Source of the DNA: Eleusine coracana subsp. coracana
Taxonomy: Eukaryota > Streptophyta > Magnoliopsida > Poales > Poaceae
Length of the DNA stretch: 64,000 nucleotides
Assembly: GCA_032690845.1 (NCBI GenBank)
Contig: CM064434.1
Location: 10,046,108 to 10,110,107 of the forward strand
Direction: 5' to 3'
Numbering within the stretch: position 1 is the stretch's first letter; each line of letters begins with the position of its first letter. Positions 33,606-45,782 of this stretch are shown in pieces. Both the position numbers and the translations under genes were made by a program. The notes beneath the pieces are model-generated. The model was not told the DNA's origin. It searched no databases and saw only the letters and a program-made list of their open reading frames with translations.

Positions 33606-34570
33606 GGCACCATGTACGTGTGTTCCACGGCAGCGTCTCGTCCTTGTTTGATCTTCAGCAACCACATGTCCTCTCGATCTTCAGCAACTTCAACAACGTC
33701 TTCTGGTGTGTATGTGTGTGTTCCGACTTCCCAGATGCTCCGTGGATTTATTGAGGGGAGGGGAGTTGTCGTTCCCCTCCATGGCGAGACAGAGAAAGAC
33801 CAGGGAAGAGAGTCTCGTCTGTTCGGTCTCCATGGGGATCGGCAGCAGAGCGGGTGGGGCAGGGGAAGAGCGGGCAGAGATGTATAAGGCGGGAGAAGGA
33901 GATTGAGGGTCTCAAATTGTTCCCTTGTTTTATATACGATTGAGTCTGATTTAGAAAGGAGATAAAAATAGGGAGATATTTAAGGAGCTGTTAGAGAATA
34001 ATTTTTATAATAAATTTTAATAATTTGGTCTAGAGATATTTATTAAAGAGCTTTTGAAGATGCTCCTGACATCTACCTGGTCAGGCATCCAGATGTCGGG
34101 CGTGTCAGCGTAGCTAGCCCAGCGCCGTTTCTGAGACCCCAGGAACGCCTACATCCATTTTTAAGGATGAGCTCCAGTAGTTGAAATTCTATTCCCATCT
34201 CGTTCACGGAAACCTGGTGCACGTTGTTACGGAACCTTGTAACAGTAATTATTGCATGCCCATTTTTCTGTAGGTAGTGCATTAATAAGTTGGGCATACC
34301 TAGGGGGAGCGCTTGAATAGTGTGTCTACAGTACGATCTGTAACAGTGAAAAATATTGTTCTGATATTAGTACTACCATGTGAGATGTAGTAAGAGAGTT
34401 GTCCGTGAGTGGACATGCATCAATGAAGGATACGATTAAATTATGGATGTGGTCCTTTTGTTTGATTGTGATTGTTCCCAGATCTTCTTACTGGATCAAT
34501 AAAAAAAAATCCCAACTACCTTTTTATATTATTGTGTACCCTCTTGCATAAAAGAAAACTTAGTAACGGA
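33606..34570. other. Flank of Copia-3, nothing supported
   Basis: GA-rich sequence (33750-33910) followed by AT-rich sequence. Short frames only, no recognised domain. It may be part of the TIR element at 27615-34065 up to 34065. 34066-34570 holds nothing I recognise. Confidence 0.4.
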
Positions 34571-34572
34571 GA

Positions 34573-35600
34573 ATGCAAAATGATAAAAGGCAAGAACAGA
34601 AAATAAACCAAGGAGTTGGAAAGGAAAAATTCAGATCACTGCCATTGCTGCTAGGACTTAATGACCTTGTCACGGAAAAGAGGATGTTCCATTTTGAGTC
34701 CTTTTGGCCGTCGATTGAGGGGTTGTTTGATGTGGTACAGTCAGCCTGGTCATTATTGGTACAGGCCACGGTGTGCCCACTTGAGACAATCTCGTTGAAG
34801 TTCAGAGCGCTCTCTCGAGCACTACAAAGTTGGAGTCAAAAGAGAGTGGGGCATGTGAAGACTCAGCTGCTGTTGGCAAAGGAGATTGTACACCAACTTG
34901 AGATTGCGCAAGACAGCCGACCTCTAGTCACTAAGGAGAACAGTCTGTGATGTTTGCTGAAAAACGCATGTGCTTGCTCTATCCTCTCTGTTGTGCACCA
35001 TTGCTAGATCATGATCTCGAATTGGATGGTTGAACGGTAGGGATGTGAACACAGCGTTGTTTCATATGCATGGTCGGCAGTGGAAGAGAAAGAATTTTAT
35101 CCCAAAACTGGTTGTGGGAGATAGCATTGTCACCAGCTAGGAGGACAACTAATAAGAAGCTTATGATTTCTACAACAACCTGTTGAGCAACGCAGAGTAG
35201 AGAGATTTCTCAGTGGATCTTGACCAGCTAGGGGTCCCAGCCAATGACCTGGAGGAGTTAGAGGCGTTCTTCACCAAAGAGGAAGTGTGGGCAACAATCA
35301 AGACGCTGCCCTCCGAGAAGGCACTGGGTCCGGCCGCGTTTACCGGTCGTTTTTACAAGAGTTGTTGGCAGATCATCAAGTCAGACATCGTGGCTGCACT
35401 CATTGCCTTACAGTGTGGTAATGTGCAGAACCTATGGATGCTAAACTTGGCCTTTGTCACTCATCCCCAAGAAGGAGGCAGCAGATCAAATGAAAGATTT
35501 CAAACCGATCAGTTTGATCAATAGTTTCGCGAAGCTGCCTACAAAAATCTTAGCGAATAGTTTGTCAAAGAAATTAGAAGAGATGTATTCAATAGTAAAG
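34573..35600 (+). pseudogene. L1-type LINE ORF2 remnant (linker and start of RT)
   Basis: The first part (34573-34950) reads RMFHFESFWPSIEGLFDVV and SRALQSWSQKRVGHVKTQLL, the segment between endonuclease and RT in plant L1 ORF2. After several stops the RT N-terminus appears at 35213-35600: EEVWATIKTLPSEKALGPAA, FTGRFYKSCWQIIKSDIVAA, then in a shifted frame DFKPISLINSFAKLPTKILA. The RT catalytic FADD region is absent; the sequence changes at about 35640 to the flank of the tetraspanin duplication. Both ends are truncated. Non-functional. Confidence 0.87.
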
Positions 35601-35721
35601 GGAGATGTATTCAACACAACTTTATAGTAGTCCAGCAGACGGCCAAGTTTTTTCTATTTCGTTTCACTTTTGAGTTGTAAATTGTTTGTTACTTCAATTT
35701 TGTATTCTCATTTAAGCAAAA

Positions 35722-37513
35722 CTAGTAAGATGGTCCACGCATTTGCGCGGTTCTAGATTGTTATGAAACCAACATTGTTAATGTAGTTGTTCTTGGATAC
35801 CTGCTCTATATCATTGTTTTCCCAAAGGATGTGACATAATAATCGCTGTAAAATTATCCAATATCATAATTCAGTCAATGGTAATTCTAGAGTAATCTAG
35901 CTCTACCAAATTATCGTTGCTGGTCATGTAATCTATATATGCGGTATACCCTGGTTTGGGCATCTCTGTTAGACAACTCTAGCAGTTGTTTCCAGTTGTT
36001 TGTCTTCTTGTTGCATTGTCATTGCAGATTGTAAAAAAAAACATGTTTGCAAGGCATATTTGCCATCCTTCACCCTTTGAACTCACCAGCTATATCTTCG
36101 AGTTGCAAGGACATATGATCAATATTTTTTTAACACGGTGAATGAGCATGTATTTCATAAAGAAGATATATGGTAGGGATCTCATTAGATTTGTGATGAT
36201 ATAATTATGCGTGCTCAACTTCTATTTTTGTTCCATAACATTCAACTTTGTCATTAAAGTAGGCTATTTACTGGATAGAACGACAAATCTGTATTCGGCT
36301 GCATTGTTATTGTTTGATTATTTATGTCATTCACATGTCATATTGTAGTAGTTTCATACATCCCCATAGCAGGTGTGGCCACCATGTGTGCATGCATAAG
36401 TGGACAAAAAAGAATGCTATGATCTGTACCAGCCTGTGAATGCCTTATTTTTCCGTTCTTCTAGTCACTCTCAACTCAGGCCACTATAGTTTTACACTTC
36501 ACCAAAGAAGATGTGGCCACCTTGTGTCCATACATGAAGTGCCTCAAAATAAAATCTCCGATTTGTACTCACCTCTAAATCCTTACTATTAAACTTAGAG
36601 ATAGTAATATACTACATCTCAATTCACTGAGTATATGGATTTTGATTTGTTTTTATCTCAACACATTTTTTGCAATCGAACCCATATGCTTACATCTGTG
36701 ATTTACTTGGCATTATAAGTATTATATTAGGCTTCACTTATATATAATCACTTATAAACTAACAGAGTAATGCTGAATATTTGATATTTCAGATATATAA
36801 AAGTATAATTAAGACAAAACACATCGATCAAGTGCTCTTTTTGGACCATTGATGCCCCAAGAATGGATTAGTTGCTTAGCGAATTCACTCATCTAATAAA
36901 TTGTATAACTTAGTGGGATTGATTTCTGCATCTAGGACTTACAATTCACTGGTAAATTGTTCACGTGATTAACAGGAATCTGCGGCAGCTAGCAATCGTT
37001 CACGTGATTAACAGGAGAGGGTATCTGTACACTTATCCTCGATTCCTCATCTTGGTGAGCTAAGCCAGTTGGGTGTCATCACAGTACGATGCCTCGAATG
37101 AAGATTGTTGTCACACTACCTCTAATTATTTCTCTTTATTGTTTTGGAACGACAAGAAAGTGTCTCTATTTAGTATTTTGCATAGCTGCCCGATTGCAAG
37201 GGGCAAAGAAAATCATGTAATGGGAGCACGGATGGAAACATGATAACAGGAGCAGGACTCTGTTTTTTCTAAATAGCTCCCCTCACGTTAAGTACAATGG
37301 GTAATTAATTAAAATAACTTGGCGTATTTTAGGCTATATCTTTAAATGGTAGTGGTGGGTAATTTTCCTTCTAAGTGTAAGGTTACTTTGGGCAACATTT
37401 TATGTAATGGCAGTGTTGTGTAATTTTTCTTTTTTTCTCTAATTAATGCCATAATTTTTAGGTCTTGAGAGCGAACATGAAGTTTTTTTTTGGTCAAATA
37501 TATAAATAATAGA
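35722..37513 (-). mobile_element. Non-autonomous Helitron (1792 bp) with paralogous empty site
   Basis: On the minus strand it starts TCTATTATTTATATATTTG at 37513 and ends CTAG at 35722, preceded by a short hairpin (CCGCGC...GCGTGG, one mismatch) about 10 bases inside the end. It sits exactly between A and T: the flanks AAGCAAA|...|TTATCAGATCTGTAG close up to AAGCGAAATTATCACATCTGTAG at 46935-46960 in the other tetraspanin segment, which lacks the insert. No target duplication, as expected for Helitrons. The inside has no Rep/helicase and no gene fragment that I recognise. Confidence 0.87.
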
Positions 37514-37529
37514 TTATCAGATCTGTAGA

Positions 37530-37745
37530 AACACATCGGCAGTCACGAAGTTCATATAGTTTGTTTATTGGATGTCTGTCCACTTTTAGAAGTGTGGTTT
37601 CGCTGGCAAGGACATAACAAGTTCGTCCTAATAAGCGGTTTGTAAATTTGGATATGCACTCTTGGATGAAATCCAAAATTCCCTCTCTTGGAGGAGCAAG
37701 TGAATATAGACTTAAACGGTATCCATCATCGAGAATAGTATGGGA
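37530..37745 (-). other. Frame-conserved block downstream of tetraspanin copy 1
   Basis: A minus-strand open frame reading DDGYRLSLYSLAPPREGILD, FIQECISKF, TCYVLASETTLLKVD and HPINKLYELRDCRCVSTD. The matching block after copy 2 (46960-47160) keeps the same frame; the length differences between copies are all multiples of three. It lies about 450 bp past the tetraspanin stop on the same strand. It could be a 3' exon, a separate small gene or a chance effect in a 3' UTR. I do not recognise the family. Confidence 0.45.
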
Positions 37746-38194
37746 TGACCTGATGAATAATGAATGAGTAGCAGACCCTATGATTTTACAGAAATCGTGT
37801 AGACATGTACGGCTGAGTGACACAAGAAGGAGCTTTTGCAAGGACTCTACTCTTGCACCAAACTAGTACGGGGTGCTGGCATGTGGACGGGAGCTTTAGA
37901 AACTGTCTGTAAGATCTTGTGCTGCACATACCAACAACATTGTTTGTAACTTGCTATGACAGGCATCATATGTGAATTATGGAAAGCTAATAAGGATACA
38001 AAACAGATAGCCATGGGCATCTGAACTGGATTTAGAGATTACATACAAAGAGGACATACGAAGTCATAAACCACAGGAGAAATAAAATAAAAAATTCGCT
38101 CTCCATGATAGATGAAGGAAAATAGGTCCCAAGCCTTTGGAGCACCGTACCCGTAGCCTTTCAGCATTTTTATCACCTTGAATACTTACGAAAT

Positions 38195-39223
38195 TTAAGA
38201 ACCTTCACAACAAAAGGGAGCTGAATAGCATGGTAGACTACAAATTCCAGCCAGCAATAAACCGACAATCTGGGACCAGATCCTCTGAATATCGGCGAGG
38301 ACGCCTGCCTTGCATGAGTCGCACTCGAAGCAGAGCGTTTGTTGGTCATTGCTCCACCTGGCGCAGTCGTCGTCCACACGGGTGGTCACCATTGCAAGTG
38401 CATTCGCCGGTACTTTTGGTGTCCACGTCGTCTGATTGACGTATGTGAATTCACACGATAACGGTGGCTTGCAGCATCCAGACTACAATATGCGAGTAAT
38501 TTGAAAGAAGAGGGTTACTATATATATTGTGAGAAATCACTCATACAGCTAGCCGCCCGGTCTTAGCATACGCCTTATAGAGTACCTAATTAACTTGGAA
38601 TATATAGAAAGGGCACAACGGGAGGGATGGATTATGGCATATACCTCGATAGGCGAGAGGCCGGCATCATGAGGCCACTTTTTGCTTGGCAAATCGACGT
38701 AGTACGCGCCAGTTTTTGGGTCACGTACCAGTGGTCGCATTCCATCGCAGACATGATCGTGGCGGAGTACCGCGGCGATTGTGCCCCAGTACTGCTTGTT
38801 AGCCATGCTCCGCCGTAGCGGCCAGTCGTAGTCGGCAATGTCGTATTCGCGGACGGGCGTTCGCGCCCACATGTGCTGGATGTCGGGGGTGTCGCTGATG
38901 CTTACATCAATACGGATGCTGTAGAATACAGCAATCACTAAGCACAGGAGGACGGGTGTGGCAACCAGCAGGCCAACAAAGTGGATCTGCATGAATTGAC
39001 GCTCCGTCAGATTCAGGCAGCCTGGTATCTCATGATCGACCACGATGAAGATGGCCAGGAGGAAGAGCCCGGTAGCGAGGATGCCCCATTGAAGGAAGTT
39101 GATGCCGTAGCTGCCTCGCCATGCTAGATACAAGCCGGATAACAAGAGCATTAGAGACGAAGTTAGCGGCAAATAGTACAGAGTAAGCAGATGATGACGA
39201 TCAGGTTCAGGATCAGAAGCCAT
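38195..39223 (-). CDS. Tetraspanin-like membrane protein, copy 1 (two exons)
   Basis: Plant tetraspanins are four-helix membrane proteins that organise membrane microdomains. Exon 1 is 39223-38645 (193 codons), exon 2 is 38482-38195; the 162-bp intron has GT (GAG|GTATAT) and AG (TTGTAG|TCTGG) borders in phase 0. The protein of 288 residues has helices at about 15-35, 44-62 and 81-101, a large outer loop (about 102-260) and a fourth helix at 262-284. The loop carries SGCCKPP at 194-200, the GCCK/RP signature of plant tetraspanins, plus CARWSNDQ and CFECDSCKAG. Compared with copy 2 it has 4 extra bases in helix 4, so the last 25 residues are in another frame and the FRKY tail is lost. The start is the first Met before helix 1. 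Probably a host gene, possibly impaired. Confidence 0.82.
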
Positions 39224-39640
39224 GTCCCGATTTTGCTTTCTTCCTTAGCTTGATTCAAGAAGCTCCTGCCTGCTTTTTTCTTTCTCTACAGCTTTGGCAG
39301 ACGGAACATATGAGGCAGTCTGAGTGAGAATTGGTCCGCTATTCCTATTGTCTGGCTGGCGTATAGAGCCATGAGTATACTTATACTGTAAAGTTTCACG
39401 ACGTGCCTGCGTGGGTTGCCCGGAGATCAGGGATCTACGGTGGGTGGCATGAGTTCTAGCGTCAAATAGTGTAATTTACATTGTGCATGTTCGTCCCACT
39501 CAGAAGCACATGGCGTCCCACTCAGAAGCACATGGAATCAAGGTTAATAAAATCTGATCGGACCTACTGCAACACGTGCAATTTCACGTACTCGAGATCC
39601 CCATCTCTCTCTATATTAATGCTTTGGTTTATATATAGGA
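39224..39640 (-). promoter_or_regulatory. 5' flank of tetraspanin copy 1
   Basis: Upstream sequence on the minus strand. It is homologous to the copy 2 flank up to about 39421 (shared CTTCCTTAGCTTGATTCAAG and GTTTCACGACG). Beyond that the copies diverge, so this marks one border of the duplication. No clear TATA box. Confidence 0.4.
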
Positions 39641-39950
39641 TGTGTTCGTTTTTTGGTCTAAATTTTAGTGTTGTCATATCAATCAATCGAACCCTAAATA
39701 GAATAATTAAATATAAAACTAATTATATAGTTCAAGGCTATTTTGCGAAATGATTCTATTAAGCTTAATTAAGTCATCACTATAAGATGTTTATTATAGC
39801 ATAACATTATCTAATAATAATCTATTTAGATTTAATAGATTCATCTCGTCATTTAGCCTAGAGGTTATTAAATAGGTTTTATCCTTAGTCTATATTTATT
39901 ACATATAATTAGTATTCCAAAATTTTAGGACAGAACTAAAATCTTAAGGT
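39641..39950. repeat. MITE-like AT-rich element
   Basis: AT-rich, with GGTCTAAATTTTAGTG near the left and CCAAAATTTTAGGACAG near the right facing each other as imperfect inverted repeats, a pattern of short hAT-like grass elements. Ends and target duplication are not fixed. Confidence 0.35.
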
Positions 39951-40691
39951 TGTAGCTTGAAAAGAGTCATCAACATACTTGTTATCCTACACTTCTTTAG
40001 TTTTACTTGTTATCTTATTACACTTCTTCAGTGATCCCAATTTATTTGTTATTCTCACATCCCAATGTACTTTTTTTTCTTCCCAATATACCTTTATCTC
40101 TATCTCTTTCCTTTTTATTTTTTTTATACATCTATTTTTTTACTTCTCCTTATTCTTCGTGCCCGAATCTAAAACGTTAAATGATATGGGACTGCAGGAG
40201 TAGATAAAAAAGACCAACAAGCAACTTATGGTCGTTCCACTGATTCCTACCGATATTGACCTCCAAGGACTCGCCTATGCCATGTTGCTGATGTAAAGGT
40301 TGGTAGGCGCTATCGTTTTTCAGCACACATGGCCAGCAGCTATGATTCCAAGTAACAGCGAAGCAACAATGGATTCATTGAAAATTGTGCGAGCTAGTCT
40401 CTAGTTAGCTATTTGGTACACTTTCTCATTTTGTATATGAATACATTTATACATGAAAATTTTGTCTCAGTCATTGCTAAAATAAAATAAAAGATACTAA
40501 GAGAAAATATATTTCCGGGAGTTGAGAGACAGCACAGGAAGGGGACCTTAATATTTGAAAGATGAAGAAATGCACGGATTTTAGAACTCGATATAAATCA
40601 GGTTGTACATTGAAAGAAAAATGCACTGTAAAAATGATAAAGCATAAAAGAAGTATCAGTAGGAACTAGCAATGACGATCATATAATCTTC
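39951..40691. other. No recognisable feature
   Basis: Pyrimidine-rich then AT-rich sequence. One 74-codon frame (39979-40203) is Phe/Leu/Ser-rich from the T-rich composition and has no support. Confidence 0.4.
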
Positions 40692-40999
40692 CTAGGTCCT
40701 GTTTGGATCCTGTGAGATTTTAAGAATCCAGATTTTAGAATACGTGAGGTCTTCAAACGGCACGATTTTTTTTTTCAAATTCTTAAATCTTGAACCCCAG
40801 ATTTTAAAAATCTCATAATCTAGTTATATCTAGCTAGAGCCAGATTTTATATGCGAGAAGACTCACCGTGCTTTGGATTTTAAGAATTTGATCAGTATCT
40901 AAATGTCACTACCTGGATTTTAATTAGAATCCAAATTCTAAAACCTTAAGATTAAAATCAGATTTTAAGAATCTGAACTAGATCCAAATATAGCCTTAG
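40692..40999. mobile_element. MITE with imperfect TIRs (about 308 bp)
   Basis: The left end CTAGGTCCTGTTTGGATCC faces the right end GGATCTAG...GATCCAAATATAGCCTTAG; the inverted match is about 18 bases with few mismatches. The interior is full of AGATTTTAAGAATC-type words in both orientations and can fold on itself. No coding capacity. The target duplication is not clear. Confidence 0.55.
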
Positions 41000-41241
41000 A
41001 GCCTTGTTACGGTACCTTTCTTTCCCCATAAGAGGTAAGACAAAGGAAGGAAACTGGTATTCCCTTGTTGTTGTTTTTTTTTTTTGTATTCAGACAGTCA
41101 CAACGTACCTACACTCATCCCTAATCAATACACGTACACAAGCCCTACCCCATGAGCATCTTTTGAAGACTGAGCCGGCAAATTGATTGCCAAAGTCAAA
41201 TAAAGAAGCATGAGGAAGATAAGGAGATAATAAGAAATGCT

Positions 41242-41457
41242 CACTGCAGGGAAGTTCTGGATTGCCGTGTGCCAAGTTGTTTGCCGTGTGTGTTCTATCG
41301 GGCACATGACAGAAAGAAGGTATGTCGTGTGTCACAAAAAAGGTACACGACAAAGATTCAGCACACGGCAATTCATGCCTTTGCCGTGTGTCTTCTGGAA
41401 GGCACACGGCAAACCTAATATTTGTCGTGTGTTCACGCGTGGATACACGACAAAGTG
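41242..41457 (+). mobile_element. Small CACTA-type element (about 216 bp) with TTTGCCGTGTG motifs
   Basis: Starts CACTGCAGGGAAGTTC and ends ACGACAAAGTG. The interior has five or six TTTGCCGTGTG-type motifs in both orientations, like CACTA-1 and CACTA-2. The duplicate segment at 46630-46690 lacks it: ATAATAAGGATGCTTGTC there corresponds to ATAATAAGAAATGCT|insert|TGTC here. A 3-bp target duplication is not evident, and the terminal repeats are weak. Confidence 0.6.
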
Positions 41458-42847
41458 TGTCTCATGCCGGCGATGCAGATTTTCATCTATCATATAGGTT
41501 AGAGATTTAGTAGAACTTGCTCTTAATATTTTATCATCCAAACTGTCAACGGTTGATGTGTCATTTCCTTTTAAAACTAGTAGTGATGCATGTGCGACAC
41601 GTACTTTTGAAGACGACTATAATTCACTCGTTAATAAAATAAGGTAAAAATATTGACATCACTCATTTCAAACAATTGTATAAAATTTAAAACAAAGACA
41701 CGTGTTTAGACGGGTGCCAAAATGTATTCATATTACGTATATTAAGATAATGTCTATAATATAAAAGTAAATTAAATTGAAATATAATAAATATATCATA
41801 TACTAAATAAAGTCCATTTTTATGCTCCATATTCTAAGCATGCAACTAAATGACATCTCATAATGTTGGTCACAAATTCTTATGCTTCAGTACTGTTAAT
41901 CAAGGTACAAGGATTTAACATCTAAAGACCTATATTTTTGAATCAAGACTATGGCATGAAGTTGTTCGAGGTTCACTATCTAAAAAGGTACAAATAGCAG
42001 AAATTAAAATCCATTTCAAATATACTTTAGCTTTCTGATGATATTTTTCAAATGACAATTGTTTTACACCTTAAGATATAATATCTTGATGGCATTTTTT
42101 TGGGAATGATCTTGGAGCATTCTATAAATGTGAGTTGACCGACAGATCTTAAAAAGTTGATAGCAAAGTAATGGCATTTCTCAAAGACAGGACAGGGAAG
42201 AATATTGATGACATTTTTGTTCATGTAATTTGGCCATCAAAACATAACAAAAAATTGACCAACAGGACATATAATGATATTTCTCAATTGACAACAACTA
42301 TTCAATGTTGTTTCCAACATATAGTATCATGTCAAAAGTGCATGCAAGAAACATCTCATAGTCTATATTATCTTGAACATTTCCATTCCTAAATTAGTGT
42401 ATTCTGGCAAAACCTCATTGCAAGATAAACTAATGATGAGTTAAAGGAATCAAGTTATAAACACCCATTGGCCATGGCATCGATTATGAATGAATGGGTC
42501 CAATTGTGCTCCGCCTGAGAGGGCACTGACGTCCATTTGTTGGTCTCTTTGCCACCTTTGCTGTTTTCCCTTATCTACAGAGCATTGTAGCTGTGTGAGA
42601 CATCCAACGCAGAACAGCAAAAATGTAAGGGGCCATATCACAAAAAACTCAATTTTTATAGCAAAACCAAATGTGGCTACGTTGTCTAAAATGAAAAGCA
42701 AAAAACATAAAAGAACAATTCCCAACTAATTCATTACTTCTTTCTATTCTATAGCCACTGCACTGTCCACTTCGATGTTCAGGGCAATGCATCTCGATAT
42801 ATTGGATTTTCAAACCACCATATATTTGGACATTTTAAGCACACATG

Positions 42848-43150
42848 GAAATATCAAATGCACTTCATTGGCCTGAAGCTAATACAATTGAAAATAAAAC
42901 ATCATTCATCCGGATAACAAGCCTAACACGTATAATAAGTAGACTACTATTTATCTCTACCTCACAAACAAAATTGATAATTTTCTGATCTCTTCTAGCT
43001 TGCTAGCGGCAAACATATCAAATGCACTTCACTTAGTACAAGTGAAAATAACACATCATTCATCCAAATACCAAGCCTGAAAGACATAAATAGACTATTG
43101 TTTATCTCTGCCTCAAACGCAATTGATCATTTTCTGATCTCTTCTAGCTT
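42848..43150. repeat. Tandem duplication of about 150 bp
   Basis: Two diverged copies, 42848-43004 and 43013-43150, share ATATCAAATGCACTTCA, ACATCATTCATCC, GTTTATCTCTGCCTC-like sequence and TTTTCTGATCTCTTCTAGCTT. No coding signal. Confidence 0.7.
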
Positions 43151-45390
43151 TTGATATAGCTAAAGGTATAACATATTTTTAGAGATGTACATGTTGGAGG
43201 TTTAACAGACAAAGAGCACTACTACTTCAACAAACTTACGGCCAAGCTCTCTACTCCATGAAAAATGAAAGACAAATTAACCTCTGAACTATGTAACAAT
43301 AACTTAATCATAATTAAGGCGCCAACACATGTCAACTACATGCTATCTCTATAGGCATTTTAGTTTGCAGGGAAGCAATTGACTTGGCAGACATTTGTCT
43401 CAGAATTTGGCCAGCAATATCGAATCGTATGAGATAAAAATGAGCGCACCAAATGCAGCTGGGAGGAAAGTGTCTGCCTTGATCATATATATACATCACC
43501 AAAGGCTCACATGACACATACCTTACACGTACCAGCCACTCTCTAATCATAATTTATCTCAAGCTATAGTGAACATTAACCATAAAAAAATGTAATCTTG
43601 TTTATACTCAGAGGCTAGCATGTTGGTTCTCTTTAAGTATAGAGCGGTGCTCCTACTCATTGTTGGAAAAAGTGGGATGTAGAATACAGTAAGACATATC
43701 TTACATGAATCTCATTGTTGAGGCATTTAATCAAATATCAAGTAGGGTTGTTTATTAAAAAAAATGCAGGGTACATGTAACAAGGAAGAAAGGTATAAAG
43801 TTACCTGCGACATAGAAACATACATAAGATGCTTGCATTTGACAGACCTGGGCTCCAGAAAAATATCCAAAGCTGATTAAAGACAATGGGTTATTCTATC
43901 AGAGCAGTATACATTTTCCGAATATACAACAAAAGCTACCAAGTTCCAGCTAGCCAATTATATGGACCAAAACATGAGCTAAAGCCAAATCAGTATATCC
44001 AACATCAATATACAATAGTTAGTGTAGATAGCAAGTTGTGCAGACATAGCTAAGTAAATTCCTGATATCTGAATGTAGTTTCAAACATATGAATATGACA
44101 GTAACTATATTATCTCAATATTACATCCCAGATGCTTGCTTAACGATGAATCAAATTTTGTGAACTATTAATAAGCCAAAATCCCGTGTTTTGAAAGGAA
44201 ACTAAGTCGGAGTCCCATAATTACTAATGCTGTTATTGATTCAACGTAAAATCTTGTGGAAAAAGAGGCATGAGAATTGCCTATTCATTTCTAATTTGAT
44301 AAAGAGCTATTTCAAATTAGCATGCTAGATGTCAGATATGGTCGGAACCATTAACTAAAGCTTTGAAGCTAAATAATGGAGGCACATATGAAGCAAAGAA
44401 CTATAAACGTTTCTTTAATTATTTCGTTCACCTCAAAAAGCTTCGTGCTACATGCTATTTATTCCCGAACAAATAATATATGACATTTATCATTGTTGTA
44501 GTATCATTTTTCAATAGCTTGTATAGAGCTCACTAAATCATTTCTCCTATCTCATATTAAATCACATCCTAGACGGCTTGGGATAAATTACAGTTGTTCA
44601 GTTGTCAACATGAAGGGACATATATGAGTTCAATCATACAGTAATATAAAAACCACTGCATCCACTATAAGAGTAATAAAAGAAATTTGAAGGGACATCA
44701 TAAATTAATCAACTAAGAGTGTAGTCAAAACATGAAATAAGAAGGGACATCACTTACTAAGACAACTGAAAATAAACATGCATGTGAGGGCTCTATTTTT
44801 GTATCATCTTTCTATCAGAAATGGAAAATAAACATATAGAAGGACCCAACCATAATTTTGACAGCCCAGGAAACAAATGCGTTATATAATGAATATACCG
44901 TGTGCTGCTCTGGCTTATACCAGCAGTATCTTGGCTCTTTGGAACTGAATCAGTTGTCTCCTTATGCCGCTCTGGCTTACTGACAGACTGCTAATTATAT
45001 ATAGAGGCCCAAACGACATCAGACAGAGCTAAATGGGTATATCTCACACGACATTTTGTTTTACAAAATTAATATTAATATTCAATATCCACAGCTGCAA
45101 ATAAGTTGGGACAGAACAAAACTGTACTGATAATAAAATTATCTTTCAGTGATGCACGGAGAAAACAATATAATGATAAAAAGAAATAGCAAAAAAATGG
45201 TGAAATTAGTATTTTTTCTGCTCTTAGTTGTTCTGCTAAAAAAATATAGACTACATTCAGTTGGAACTTTGAACTGGAGAACATACATTTGAAGAGAAAT
45301 AAAATTACAAACTGGTGAATTACATCTGCAGAACAATCAATATTGCAAAATACATGACACCATGTGAAGAACAAACTGTGAAATTCTTAC

Positions 45391-45590
45391 CTACAGGGGG
45401 TGGTGTGCCGAGCAAGCTGATGTAGCAGTTGGTGTCAAAAGCCATGACTGTGAGCATGCCGCGACCATCATGCATGATTGTTGGGAGTTGATGGGTTGTG
45501 TCGAGCTGGGGATCGTGGAAGACGCGGGCTCTCCAGAAGCACGGCAACCTTCTCAATTCCAAGAACGGCAAGTTGTACTCTATGTCGGCA
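45391..45590 (-). other. Putative internal exon of an unidentified gene
   Basis: On the minus strand a GC-richer segment is bounded by an acceptor-like GACATAG|AG and a donor GTAG|GTAAGAATT. One frame reads YNLPFLELRRLPCFWRARVF, HDPQLDTTHQLPTIMHDGRG and LTVMAFDTNCYISLLGTPPP without a stop. I do not recognise it. The two other frames are also partly open, so the reading is uncertain. Confidence 0.35.
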
Positions 45591-45782
45591 GTGAGAAAGC
45601 AAGTGGTCAGTAAATCTATCCAACACAATGGCAAGGGGCACGACGGTGATCCCAAGCGGATCGCACCAGATCTTGGTCCTGGCAGCATGTAGATCTGAGC
45701 ACATGCACCGCGCGCGGCAAAAGCACAACCGAGCCGGAGATGGGCACATGGCATGAAGAGGACAGAGGAGTGAGGGGAGGGA

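Larger units (their letters stand above)
27615..34065. mobile_element. Possible TIR DNA element hosting Copia-3
   Basis: GAGCATCTCGAGCTTCTC at 27615 faces AAAAGCTCTTT-type sequence ending GAAGATGCTC at 34065, an imperfect terminal inverted repeat with a GAGCATCT core, common at ends of small grass DNA elements. Without Copia-3 and its TSD the element would be about 840 bp. I find no target duplication, so this is weak. Confidence 0.28.

Noticed and set aside
42171..42392. 73-codon frame MAFLKDRTGKNID
   Set aside because: No domain, AT-rich context, no splice or start context that supports it.
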